From: JBBTRP01 sp038065125
GTDB lineage: Bacteria; Patescibacteriota; Patescibacteriia; JACQRZ01
Length of the DNA stretch: 16,374 nt
Assembly (NCBI GenBank): GCA_038065125.1
Contig: JBBTRP010000045.1
Location: 1-16,374, forward strand
Direction of reading: 5' to 3'
The notes under the pieces were generated by a model, which ran no database searches, was not told the DNA's origin, and was given only the letters and a program-made list of their open reading frames with translations. Positions 6,258 through 14,094 of the stretch are shown one piece after another (the first letter of the stretch is position 1; every line of letters starts with the position of its first letter). Position numbers and translations under genes: made by a program.

Positions 6258-7364
6258 GGGGTCGCGCTCGCCCATACTCCTCTGTTCATTCTTGATGAGC
6301 ACGGAAACCAGTATGATCATGAGAATGGCTAAAACCCCGAGCGCGAGGAGTTTTTGTTGAGTCTGAAGGAATAATGCAGCGCTGCCGAATGTTGATGCGA
6401 TCGCCAGGAGAAGAAAGACTGCAGCGCGGTGTGACAGGCCCGCATCGAGTAACCGATAGTGGAGATGCCCCCGATCGCCGACGAATGGCGAGCGTTTTTC
6501 GATACAGACTCTGCGCAGAATAACCCATACCGCGTCAAGGATGGGAATGCCCAAGACTAACAGCGCCGTTGCAAACTTTGCACCGCTCATGATGGAGAGA
6601 ACCCCCAAGAGGAACCCCGCAAGCAGGCTTCCTCCCTCTCCAAGAAAAATCTTTGCCGGGTGCATGTTGTGAGGGAGGAAGCCAAAAAACGCCCCGGCGA
6701 CAACAAACGCGAGAAGCGCCGTTGGGATATTCACGAAAAACAGAATACTTAACAGTCCGATGGTGAGCGATCCAATAACCGTCATGCCAGAGACGAGTCC
6801 ATCAAGCCCATCCAGGAGCTTTGTGGTGTACATCATGCCGAGGAGCCAGAGAATGGTGATGACATCAGACCAGAGCGTGAAGTAGCGGGGCAGGCCGTTC
6901 CACCAAAAAAGGAGGATGTTTGAGGTTTCAAGCTTGATGGGCGGCCCGCCAAACGGGTGAGAGAGTTCCGAAACGCCAATACCGGATGCGATGACGATTC
7001 CGATCGCCACGAATGGCGCGATGAGCTGCTGCCAGGGTTTGAGTGAGTATCGGTCATCAAAAAATCCTCCCACTATCAGGACGAGAGCGGCGATGGCAAC
7101 GCCGATGATATGCTTCGTTGCAATGTGCGTATCGGTGAGAGTGGGTAATCCTATCTGCCCCGAAAAAAGCGCATATGCAATCAGAACAAGTGCCGTGGCC
7201 AGGAACGGCGCAACCCCGCCGAGAAGCGGGATTGGACGGGTGTGGATCTTTCGACCGACCGTCGGGTGGTCAACGGCGTCGAGTGCGGGTGCGAGTCGGC
7301 GCACGAAAAACCCAATCACCCAGGAAAACACCGCAGTCACAAGTGCAACAAGTACAAAAACCAT
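6243..7364 (-). CDS. WecA/TagO-like undecaprenyl-phosphate sugar-1-phosphate transferase
   Basis: A 373-residue polytopic membrane protein with about ten or eleven helices. Family members transfer a HexNAc-1-phosphate from a UDP-sugar to undecaprenyl phosphate on the cytoplasmic face, the first step of many surface glycans. Landmarks are the Asp pair FDDRYSL (about 102-108), LLDGLDGL (about 183-190), FLGEGGSLLAG (about 240-250, normally FxGDxGS) and the His motif HLHYRLL (about 300-306, normally HIHHRLL). The WecA/TagO/RgpG branch fits better than MraY, but the sugar cannot be read from sequence. I use the ATG at 7364; a TTG at 7373 overlapping the cysS stop would add three residues. It is the last gene of the unit with cysS and probably shares its transcript. 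The FLGEGGS and HLHYR variants are worth noting but look like subfamily features. Confidence 0.88.
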   Translation of the reverse strand: MVFVLVALVTAVFSWVIGFFVRRLAPALDAVDHPTVGRKIHTRPIPLLGGVAPFLATALVLIAYALFSGQIGLPTLTDTHIATKHIIGVAIAALVLIVGGFFDDRYSLKPWQQLIAPFVAIGIVIASGIGVSELSHPFGGPPIKLETSNILLFWWNGLPRYFTLWSDVITILWLLGMMYTTKLLDGLDGLVSGMTVIGSLTIGLLSILFFVNIPTALLAFVVAGAFFGFLPHNMHPAKIFLGEGGSLLAGFLLGVLSIMSGAKFATALLVLGIPILDAVWVILRRVCIEKRSPFVGDRGHLHYRLLDAGLSHRAAVFLLLAIASTFGSAALFLQTQQKLLALGVLAILMIILVSVLIKNEQRSMGERDPFTRT

Positions 7365-7369
7365 GGCGA

Positions 7370-8803
7370 TCAATTATTTGGAAACGCGGTCGAATCGTCC
7401 CCATTGTCTTCAATACGATATCCCGCATCCTCGATTTTTTTTCGAATCGTGTCCGCATCGCTCCAGCGCTGCTCGCTTCGAGCGCGTGAGCGATCCGTGA
7501 GAAGCACTTCAATTTTTTGCGGGAGTGCTTGGCGCTGCGAACGCTCATCAAGGCGCAACCCAAAAATTTTATCCGCATCCAGGATCGACTTCAGAATCGC
7601 AGCGTGGTCATGGGGCGTGAACGTCTCGCCGGTTCGATTCACCTGTGCGGTGAACTCATGCAGTCGCGCAAGGGCCTGAGGAATATTGAGATCGTCGTCA
7701 ACGGCATCCATAAATTCCTTTTTGAATACTGTGCAGTGCGGCACGGCAAAACTCGCCTGAGCATGATCCCCGCCCTCACTTTTGAGGCGTATGCGTGAGA
7801 CGGTAGCGCAGAGATTGCGGTAGCCTTCGGCGGCCGCCGCAAGGGCATCCCAGGTAAAGGTGAGCTGCTGTCGGTAGTGAGCGCTAGTCGTAAAATATCG
7901 GTACGCGAGCGGATCAATACCCTTCTCCTTGAGTGTAGCAAGCGTGATGAAGTTTCCTTCCGACTTACCCATGCGCTTTGTGTCCAGCACGAGAAACTCA
8001 CCGTGCAGCCAGTACCGGGCAAGAGGTATGCCGGTCGCCGCCTCGCTTTGCGCAATCTCGTTGGTGTGATGCACGGGAATATGATCGATGCCACCCGAGT
8101 GGATATCAAACGGCTGTCCGAGATAGCGCACTGACATTGCGGAGCACTCGATGTGCCAGCCCGGATACCCGACGCCCCAGGGAGATTCCCAACGCATATC
8201 CTGCTCGCCGAATTTTGATTTGGTAAACCACAAAGCGAAGTCTGCAGAGTTTCGCTTCTGGGGATCCTCGTCAACACGGTTGACCGCCTCCCCGACAGAA
8301 GATCTGCGAGTAAGCGCGCCATAGGCGGGAAACCGCGCCGTATCAAAGTAGACATTTCCGCCGGCAACATACGCAAATCCCCGCTTTTCAAGCTGCTGAA
8401 TAAGCGCGATCTGTTCCGGGATGTGGTCGGTCGCTTTGCACCAGATCGAGGGTTCGAGAATATTGAGGTCGGCAATATTTTCTTTAAACGCCGCTGTGTA
8501 GAAGTCAGCAATCTCCCATGCAGTTTTTCCTTCTCGCGCTACGGAAAGCATCATCTTGTCCTCCCCGGCATCCGCATCAGAGGTGAGGTGGCCGACATCA
8601 GTGATGTTCATAACGTGCGTCACGTCATACCCGTGCGCAAGAAGTGTGCGTCTGAGAATATCGGTGAAGATGTACGTCCGCAGATTCCCGATGTGAACGT
8701 AATTGTAGACCGTCGGCCCACAGGAGTAGTAGGAAGCTTTGCCGGACTCCAGTGGAGTAAAGGGTTCTTTGCGGCCGCTGATCGTGTTGTGGAGGTTGAG
8801 CAT
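7370..8803 (-). CDS. cysS: Cysteinyl-tRNA synthetase
   Basis: A 477-residue class I synthetase that charges tRNA-Cys with cysteine. Motifs in order: SCGPTVYNYVHIGNLRTYIF with the first zinc-ligand Cys at 28 and the HIGH-type motif HIGN at 37-40; GWHIECSAMS with the second Cys at 220; HHTNEIAQSEA with the remaining zinc ligands near 246-249; and RMGKSEGNF (about 277-285) as a KMSKS variant. The C-terminal helical part, ending RSEQRWSDADTIRKKIEDAGY, is the usual DALR/anticodon-binding region. Length is normal. The ATG at 8803 lies 4 nt after the TAG of the upstream surface-protein gene; a GTG at 8815 is in frame but gives an atypical extension. The stop is 5 nt before the transferase ATG, so these genes form one unit. 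Confidence 0.97.
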   Translation of the reverse strand: MLNLHNTISGRKEPFTPLESGKASYYSCGPTVYNYVHIGNLRTYIFTDILRRTLLAHGYDVTHVMNITDVGHLTSDADAGEDKMMLSVAREGKTAWEIADFYTAAFKENIADLNILEPSIWCKATDHIPEQIALIQQLEKRGFAYVAGGNVYFDTARFPAYGALTRRSSVGEAVNRVDEDPQKRNSADFALWFTKSKFGEQDMRWESPWGVGYPGWHIECSAMSVRYLGQPFDIHSGGIDHIPVHHTNEIAQSEAATGIPLARYWLHGEFLVLDTKRMGKSEGNFITLATLKEKGIDPLAYRYFTTSAHYRQQLTFTWDALAAAAEGYRNLCATVSRIRLKSEGGDHAQASFAVPHCTVFKKEFMDAVDDDLNIPQALARLHEFTAQVNRTGETFTPHDHAAILKSILDADKIFGLRLDERSQRQALPQKIEVLLTDRSRARSEQRWSDADTIRKKIEDAGYRIEDNGDDSTAFPNN

Positions 8804-8807
8804 AGAA

Positions 8808-10556
8808 CTATTCACCTGATGCGACGGGGATTGAGATTGTATCGCCGGTTGAGCGGTCTTTTGCAGTAACTACAATTTTAGAAAGCGCTTTTTTACTGTC
8901 GCCTGCACCGGTGAAGGAGAATGAGGCGGAAAGTGCGGGGACCGTTCGCGGTATGCGGTTAATAGACCAGGTGATCATGCGCGTCGTTTCATCAAACGCG
9001 ATCTCACCCGCTTCCACCCGTCCATCCCCCGTCCATCCCAACCCCTCTCCAAGGAGGCCCTTCATCTCCACCGCGTCCAAATCATGGAGGCTATTCGTTA
9101 TCGTCCAGGCGACGTTAGTTTTCTCGCTCACGACGCTTGATACGGACAGGTCGCTGTTGACGGGATTCTTGATAGTGATCGGGAGAAGTTTGAACTCCTG
9201 TTTTGATTCCGCGCCTGACGCGCTTGCCGAGAGGGAGGCGATGAAGAAAAACGGATCGAGGCTCTTTACCTCGTCAGGAAGCGTGCGGAAATCTGCAATG
9301 TTTTTGAGGGCTATTGAGAGCGGGAGAGAAACCTTTTTCCCGGGAAGTAGTTCGGCAAGCGCGGGAAACTCTCTTGAGCTCCAGGTCAACGTGTGTTCAC
9401 TGAGTAGACCCCCAGTACGGTCTTTCAGGGTTGTCCATTGAATCAGCGGGCTGTCAAGTGAGAGAGAGATGACCATGTTGGACAGCGACTCGCTCGATCC
9501 GTTTGCGATCACTAGGTCGAGGGGTATTGGATTTCCAAAATTGACCGGCGCGGGGGCGACGCTTCCGTTTACGCGGAGAGTCCCGGTGAGTGTTCCTGCC
9601 GCCACCGCTATGATCGCGGTTTGCTCGTTTTCCTTCCGGTTTTTGAGCGAAAAGCGTGACGTAACGGTTATGGCTTCTTTTTGCGCGGCGTCAAAGCGCG
9701 CAAGCAATACCAGTTCCCCGGTCTTGTTTGACTCGTCGATGCGTTTTTTGAGCACGCTCGCAGGCCACACGCGCTCGTTTGGGCTTCCGGGAGGAGTGAT
9801 TTGAAAGGCGGGCGTTGATGAGATAACCGTCATGCCCGACGGAAAGACGAGTGTGAGCGCGACATCGTCAGCTTGCGGCAGGGCGTCAAACGCATCATAC
9901 GAAATGCTGATGGGAAACGCTTCTCCCGGCTGTACGCTTGCGGGCGCGACCAGTCGGTGCGAGAGGCCCGCGGTTGTGATACGTGAAGTGAAGGAGGCTT
10001 CTTGTGAAAACTCTGCGGATATCCCCTTTTGCTGATACGTGACGCTTGTAGAAATAATTTTTTCCTCATCGAGAACCCCGTAGAGCGCGCCTCGCATAGT
10101 GAGGACGAGTGTCTCACCTTTCGCAAGCCCATCGAGATTCCAAAAGTTTTTCCGCTCATTGACGGGTTCGCGGCTTGCGTATGTATACTCAAAGCCTGCC
10201 GGGTACCGCGCGGTCAGCGTGAGGCCGGAGAGGTCGGATGGTGATTGGTTTTTTACGCGCAACGTATAGATCACCTCATTGCCGGATGAGACCTCCCGCG
10301 GGCCGTCCAAAGACATATCAAGGCTCGAGAGTGTTTGCGGGGAGGAAAATATCAGATACCCGAGAACGGAGAGCCCGCCAAGAAATACGAGGATAAGCAC
10401 GCCAATCCCTGTAATTCTCGGCCACGGGGAGGGCGGCTTTGCTATCGGACGGGAGGGGGCCGGTTCTTCCTCAGTCGCATCGGGCGCGTCCGGGAGGTCC
10501 GGTGATGCACCGCGATAAAAATCAAAAAACTCCTGATCGCTGATTTTTGCTTTCAT
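8808..10556 (-). CDS. Single-pass surface protein with DUF11-like repeat domains
   Basis: A 582-residue protein. A cytoplasmic N-terminus of about 48 residues starts MKAKISDQEFFDFYRG and becomes acidic and Pro-rich (EEEPAPSRPIAKPPSPWP). One membrane helix follows at about 49-71. The remaining 510 residues should be outside the membrane and look like a series of beta-sandwich domains: NEVIYTLRVKNQSPSDLSGL near 90-110, PGEAFPISISYDAF, PIPLDLVIANGSSESLSNM and KTNVAWTITN are the repeated 'conserved repeat/DUF11' type openings. It probably lies on the cell surface as a structural or binding protein. The ATG at 10556 is the only reasonable start. cysS begins 4 nt after its stop. The function is unknown, and the fold assignment is by pattern. 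Confidence 0.75.
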   Translation of the reverse strand: MKAKISDQEFFDFYRGASPDLPDAPDATEEEPAPSRPIAKPPSPWPRITGIGVLILVFLGGLSVLGYLIFSSPQTLSSLDMSLDGPREVSSGNEVIYTLRVKNQSPSDLSGLTLTARYPAGFEYTYASREPVNERKNFWNLDGLAKGETLVLTMRGALYGVLDEEKIISTSVTYQQKGISAEFSQEASFTSRITTAGLSHRLVAPASVQPGEAFPISISYDAFDALPQADDVALTLVFPSGMTVISSTPAFQITPPGSPNERVWPASVLKKRIDESNKTGELVLLARFDAAQKEAITVTSRFSLKNRKENEQTAIIAVAAGTLTGTLRVNGSVAPAPVNFGNPIPLDLVIANGSSESLSNMVISLSLDSPLIQWTTLKDRTGGLLSEHTLTWSSREFPALAELLPGKKVSLPLSIALKNIADFRTLPDEVKSLDPFFFIASLSASASGAESKQEFKLLPITIKNPVNSDLSVSSVVSEKTNVAWTITNSLHDLDAVEMKGLLGEGLGWTGDGRVEAGEIAFDETTRMITWSINRIPRTVPALSASFSFTGAGDSKKALSKIVVTAKDRSTGDTISIPVASGE

Positions 10557-10646
10557 ATCGTGAGTAACTGTGATCTAACAAAGTACAAACTCTTCGGGCG
10601 TCCTGGGGTTTTGGGCACGTTCCAACATGGATCATTGATGAAATTC

Positions 10647-10753
10647 CAAATCACAATATCCAAATCTCAAATAAATCCCAATATCCAATTACCGAATGCT
10701 TTGTCTATGATTTTAAGTTTGGTGCTTATTTGAGATTTGGTACTTGTGATTTG
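10647..10753. repeat. Inverted repeat with 28-bp arms (element 3)
   Basis: The left arm 10647-10674 (CAAATCACAATATCCAAATC followed by TCAAATAA) and the right arm 10726-10753 are reverse complements at 25 of 28 positions, around a centre near 10700. The 51-nt interior pairs only weakly. The sequence is a low-complexity series of CAAAT/CCAAT words, as in short interspersed repeats I recall from other Patescibacteria genomes. It fills most of the 169-bp gap between the DUF4012 gene and the surface-protein gene. Its right arm contains the DUF4012 stop codon and last residues (SQVPNLK). There is no T run on either side, so a terminator is less likely than a repeat element. Confidence 0.75.
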
Positions 10754-13137
10754 CTATTTACTGACCTTTTCAGCAGTATGCCAAGCGTTTGGTCCCTCGT
10801 CCAGGGGTCGGCCTCCCATCGGAGGACAGGGCCGGAATCAAGCGGAATCGCGGGATAGGACCAGAGAACTTTTGTGGAGTCGGGTGTGCGGACGGAAATA
10901 TCGTAGTGCTGTATTCTGGAACCGCTTTGTCGCTGCAAGTATAAAAGATATTTATGAGTCAGCGAGCCAGTTGTGCGGAATGGCAGTCGATAGCGGATAC
11001 TCACCGTGGTGGATGCGCCCACCGCCGTCTCCATGATGCCGCCAAAGACCGTTTTCCCTTGTTCCTGAGACGTGCTCACTCGCTCAGGGCCCCCGCGCTT
11101 GAATGGCGCGTCCAGGGCCTCAAGATCTGAGTCCCGCCCGGCGTCCTCGATGATTGGTTTGTCTTGGCTGGGATCCGTGGGAGAAAAACCGGCTGAGTCG
11201 AGGAGAACGCTGCCGCTGGGCACTAAAAAGCGAACAAACGAACGCGAATCTTTTCCGGCAAAGGGATTATGTGGATCGCCTGCATGCACCTTCGTGAGTT
11301 CGACGGTGTTTTCTACCGAGTCATCCTCCTTAATCATAACGGAGTGATGGACCGTCGCGGTGATGCCGGCATCGGATTTATTGCCGGCGACATTCGCATC
11401 CGAGATCAAGAGGTAATCAAGCGGACCATCCTCGAGCTTCCCGGAAACCCCAAAAGCGACCGCCCGCGATTGCAGCTTCGGTGAAATAAAATATGCTTGG
11501 ATTTCGCGTTGGGTTACTGCTTCAGAGAGGGTTGAGCCGAGTGTCGCGATACTCGCTTCCGGCAGGCCGGAGAGGCCCTTGAGCGCCTCAGGAACGAGAT
11601 CGGCGATAAACTGTTTTGGCTTGTTGAGAGTTTTGTCGTATTCAAGCTCGACGGATTTTTGCGTCTCCTGGATGAAATTCTCTGCAGTGATGATTTTACC
11701 GTACTTCTGCATTGGGATTGGGCCGGTGATCGCAAGGATTTTTTCAAATAGCGACGCGTTCACGCTGATGACCCCGTCAACCGTGGAGCCGCCGGAGCGC
11801 TCGTAGAACCACATGAGTTTTTGTGCAGACGTGGGAAAGTCCGCAAACCAATTTGCATCGTGAAATTGCCATCGACTCGAGAGTCGCCTCAGAGCGAGGG
11901 GCGGCTCTAGCCGCTCATGGAACGTGCCGGAAAGATCATATGGCCCGCCGCTGGGCACCTCGATTTTTGAAATCCGCCCGCGATCAATATCTACCAGCGC
12001 AAACGAGCCGATAAATCCGCCCGTCGGCCGGAGCTCGGTATTGTTTTGAAAAACAAAAAGATAGCGTTTTTTTGCATCTATTCCCAATGACGGGATCAGG
12101 ATTTCAAGCAGACGCTGAAGTGATACGAGTTGATTCGGGAGTGGAGCGATCGTCCGGCGAATTTCTTCAAATGATTCACGATATGGTCTGGGGAGGGAGT
12201 TGGGCTGGATCGTCGCAAGACGTTCGGCAATCAATCTCGCACTTCCGAGTGCCTGGGCTACATGGGGGGCAAGTGTCGGGAGTGCGTCGAGAAATTTTTC
12301 GGGAACGATCGATCCGTGCGGCGCGATTTGAGAGCCAATCGCAGCCACCGAGAGAGCGAGCTGTCCCCCTTCAGACGCAAGCTGAAGAAGCGTCTGGCCG
12401 TCCTTGATCGCGCGACCTTTTACCGGAATAACGCTCGCGAGTTGCGCAAGTGTTGAGTTGATGCGACTTGCAGACTCCTGCGCGCGTGAAAAATTTGCAA
12501 GAGCGCTCCCTGCGGAGCTCCTCGCTGCCTGATAATCCCCCACAGCAATACTCTCCTTCCACGTTTCAATGCCAGCCACTCCCGCAGATGCCGACTGGAC
12601 TACCTGTGAGCGGATCGAAAGGAGCGCGGTGACCGCAGAGATTGTAAAAAAAGGAAGTAGCAGTGCCGCACAGAACAATGCAAACGCGCCAATGCTCGCC
12701 CCCCATCGTTCGGGCGGCCGGATGAGAGTAAACCACTTCTCGGCGGGGAGAGAGGGCGGCAGCGGGGGTGCAGTCCTGGTTTTTGTCACCACAGGGGCAC
12801 TGGGGGGCTGAATACGTTTGTGTGTTCGCATCACTCCGTCCAGTCGGTGTTGGAGTACCACGAGATGCGAAAGACCCTTGACCGGCAACAAAAAAATCCA
12901 CAATAAAAAATCACCGCCGGCAGTGAGGGCGCGCTGCGGGAGCGTAAGCGTTGCAACAAAAGGTTCCTGGATTGATGCGCTGGTGGTGTGAATGAACTCT
13001 CCGATAAATCGTGTGATGCGTCGTCCGACGATGACTAAAAAAACTCCCAGTGCAACCACGAGGGAAATAATATCAAAAATGACCGGCACTCCTCTCTCAA
13101 GGCTTTCCGGACGGGAGACGGGATTTTTCCTCTTCAT
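10726..13137 (-). CDS. DUF4012 domain-containing membrane protein
   Basis: An 803-residue protein with the hallmark LFVFQNNTELRPTGGFIGSF at about 360-379, the signature of DUF4012, a family common in Patescibacteria and some Gram-positives with no assigned reaction. Hydrophobic segments lie at about 18-38, possibly 76-95, and 148-174; a basic, Pro-rich linker (KTRTAPPLPPSLPAEKW) lies between the second and third. The region after 175, mostly helical to about 340 and then the DUF4012 domain, is probably extracellular. LysR-like or catalytic motifs are absent. I use the ATG at 13137; the GTG just before it at 13140 is possible. An extended -10 box sits only 6-12 nt upstream, suggesting a leaderless mRNA. 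The last residues are encoded by an inverted-repeat arm, so the original C-terminus may have been different. Confidence 0.9.
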   Translation of the reverse strand: MKRKNPVSRPESLERGVPVIFDIISLVVALGVFLVIVGRRITRFIGEFIHTTSASIQEPFVATLTLPQRALTAGGDFLLWIFLLPVKGLSHLVVLQHRLDGVMRTHKRIQPPSAPVVTKTRTAPPLPPSLPAEKWFTLIRPPERWGASIGAFALFCAALLLPFFTISAVTALLSIRSQVVQSASAGVAGIETWKESIAVGDYQAARSSAGSALANFSRAQESASRINSTLAQLASVIPVKGRAIKDGQTLLQLASEGGQLALSVAAIGSQIAPHGSIVPEKFLDALPTLAPHVAQALGSARLIAERLATIQPNSLPRPYRESFEEIRRTIAPLPNQLVSLQRLLEILIPSLGIDAKKRYLFVFQNNTELRPTGGFIGSFALVDIDRGRISKIEVPSGGPYDLSGTFHERLEPPLALRRLSSRWQFHDANWFADFPTSAQKLMWFYERSGGSTVDGVISVNASLFEKILAITGPIPMQKYGKIITAENFIQETQKSVELEYDKTLNKPKQFIADLVPEALKGLSGLPEASIATLGSTLSEAVTQREIQAYFISPKLQSRAVAFGVSGKLEDGPLDYLLISDANVAGNKSDAGITATVHHSVMIKEDDSVENTVELTKVHAGDPHNPFAGKDSRSFVRFLVPSGSVLLDSAGFSPTDPSQDKPIIEDAGRDSDLEALDAPFKRGGPERVSTSQEQGKTVFGGIMETAVGASTTVSIRYRLPFRTTGSLTHKYLLYLQRQSGSRIQHYDISVRTPDSTKVLWSYPAIPLDSGPVLRWEADPWTRDQTLGILLKRSVNSKSQVPNLK

Positions 13138-13143
13138 CACTCT

Positions 13144-13152
13144 AGTATACCA
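13144..13152 (-). promoter_or_regulatory. Extended -10 promoter of the DUF4012 gene
   Basis: On the minus strand this reads TGGTATACT: TATACT (five of six consensus positions) with a TGn extension. Its end is 6 nt before the ATG at 13137, so transcription would start at or next to the start codon, giving a leaderless mRNA. No clear -35 box is seen, which is acceptable for an extended -10 promoter. Confidence 0.6.
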
Positions 13153-13184
13153 TTCGCCTTCGCGTTAAGCTACGGCGCAACAGG

Positions 13185-13874
13185 CTACGCTCCAAAACGG
13201 CGTTCGCGGTCGGCGTATTCGAAGAGGGCTCGTTCAAGATCGGCCGGCGAGAAGTCCGGCCAGAATTTTTTGGTGAAATACAGTTCGCTGTACACAGCCT
13301 GCCACGTCAGAAACCCGGACACTCGCTGCTCGCCCGAGGTGCGGATAAGGAGGTCTGGATCAGGGAGGCCGGCAGTATCAAGACGGGATGAGATGAACTC
13401 CTCAGTGATGGCGTCCTGAGCGATGCGGTCTTTGGCGATTGAACGGACTGCACGCACTAGTTCATGTCGGCCGCCGTAATTGACCGCGACGTTGAGGACT
13501 CCCTTGGTATTTTTTTCGGTCAGGTGCATGGTTTGGCGCATTCGTTCCTGCAACTCGGGTGCAAATCCGGAAAGATCGCCGATGAAGCGAACTTTGATAT
13601 TTCTCTCATTGAGCCGCGCGACTTCCTCGTTGAGTGCGGTGCCTAGAAGCTTGAGAAGATATGCGACCTCCGCCTCTGAGCGGTTCCAATTTTCAGTTGA
13701 GAATGCGAAAAAGGTGGCGACGCCAATGCCGCGATCAAAACACGCGTCCGCGATCTTTTTGAGGTTCTCGTATCCCTTTTTGTGGCCGAGAAGCTTCGGT
13801 AAACCCCGTTTACGCGCCCACCGGCGGTTGCCATCCATAATAAACGCGACGTGCTTGGGGATTGATCGAGACAT
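13185..13874 (-). CDS. uppS: Undecaprenyl diphosphate synthase (cis-prenyltransferase)
   Basis: A 229-residue cytosolic enzyme that condenses isopentenyl diphosphate with farnesyl diphosphate to make the C55 carrier lipid for cell-wall and surface-glycan synthesis. Motifs: HVAFIMDGNRRWA with the catalytic Asp14, LLGHKKGYE, TFFAFSTENWNRSEAEV, LNVAVNYGGRHEL, PDLLIRTSGEQRVSGFL, and the tail FSPADLERALFEYADRERRFG. The length is slightly short of the usual 240-250 but all core motifs are present. The ATG at 13874 is supported by the family N-terminus. A consensus promoter lies at 13949-13977, and a terminator-like hairpin interrupts the leader at 13902-13929, suggesting attenuation. The DUF4012 gene follows after 47 nt. 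Confidence 0.97.
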   Translation of the reverse strand: MSRSIPKHVAFIMDGNRRWARKRGLPKLLGHKKGYENLKKIADACFDRGIGVATFFAFSTENWNRSEAEVAYLLKLLGTALNEEVARLNERNIKVRFIGDLSGFAPELQERMRQTMHLTEKNTKGVLNVAVNYGGRHELVRAVRSIAKDRIAQDAITEEFISSRLDTAGLPDPDLLIRTSGEQRVSGFLTWQAVYSELYFTKKFWPDFSPADLERALFEYADRERRFGA

Positions 13875-13901
13875 AGTGCAAGAAGTGTACCGTCCAGAAA
13901 C

Positions 13902-13929
13902 AAAAAAGCCAACTCAAGGGTGTGAGTTG
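13902..13929 (-). terminator. Terminator-like hairpin in the uppS leader
   Basis: On the minus strand CAACTCA and TGAGTTG form a perfect 7-bp stem with loop CACCCT, followed by GG, C and six T. It lies between the uppS promoter and the uppS ATG, about 20 nt after the predicted transcription start and 28 nt before the start codon. On the plus strand no T run follows, so it does not serve glmS. It may act as an attenuator or end a very short transcript. Confidence 0.7.
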
Positions 13930-13948
13930 ACGGGAAAACACTGTATTC

Positions 13949-13977
13949 ATTATACCACAAACCTAGCTTTTTGTAAA
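13949..13977 (-). promoter_or_regulatory. Strong sigma70-type promoter of uppS
   Basis: On the minus strand TTTACA (13972-13977), a 17-nt spacer, and TATAAT (13949-13954) preceded by TGG give a near-perfect promoter with an extended -10. The predicted start near 13942 gives a leader of about 68 nt that contains the terminator-like hairpin. Confidence 0.85.
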
Positions 13978-14020
13978 GGGTATACGCGTATATTACCTTA
14001 TAAAATAAACAGTTTTCCTC

Positions 14021-14049
14021 TTGATTGATTTACTGAAAGCAGGCATACT
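14021..14049 (+). promoter_or_regulatory. Sigma70-type promoter candidate for glmS
   Basis: TTGATT (14021-14026) and CATACT (14044-14049) are 17 nt apart; each matches four of six consensus positions. The predicted start near 14056 gives a leader of about 39 nt that would contain the 13-nt direct repeat. Confidence 0.45.
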
Positions 14050-14059
14050 TTATCCATAT

Positions 14060-14086
14060 GTTTCATGTTACAAGTTTCATGTTACA
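14060..14086 (+). repeat. Two-copy 13-nt direct repeat in the glmS leader
   Basis: GTTTCATGTTACA occurs at 14060-14072 and again at 14074-14086, a tandem repeat with 14-nt period, ending 8 nt before the glmS ATG. It could be a regulator binding site or a small slippage duplication. No protein or RNA family can be assigned. Confidence 0.7.
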
Positions 14087-14094
14087 CGACTGAT

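Noticed and set aside
7639..8511. 290-residue minus-strand open frame inside cysS.
   Set aside because: It lies in an alternate frame of cysS, which carries all family motifs in its own frame; its composition is typical of a shadow frame.
14065..14094. Upstream in-frame start for glmS.
   Set aside because: It would bury the catalytic Cys, which must be N-terminal after Met removal.
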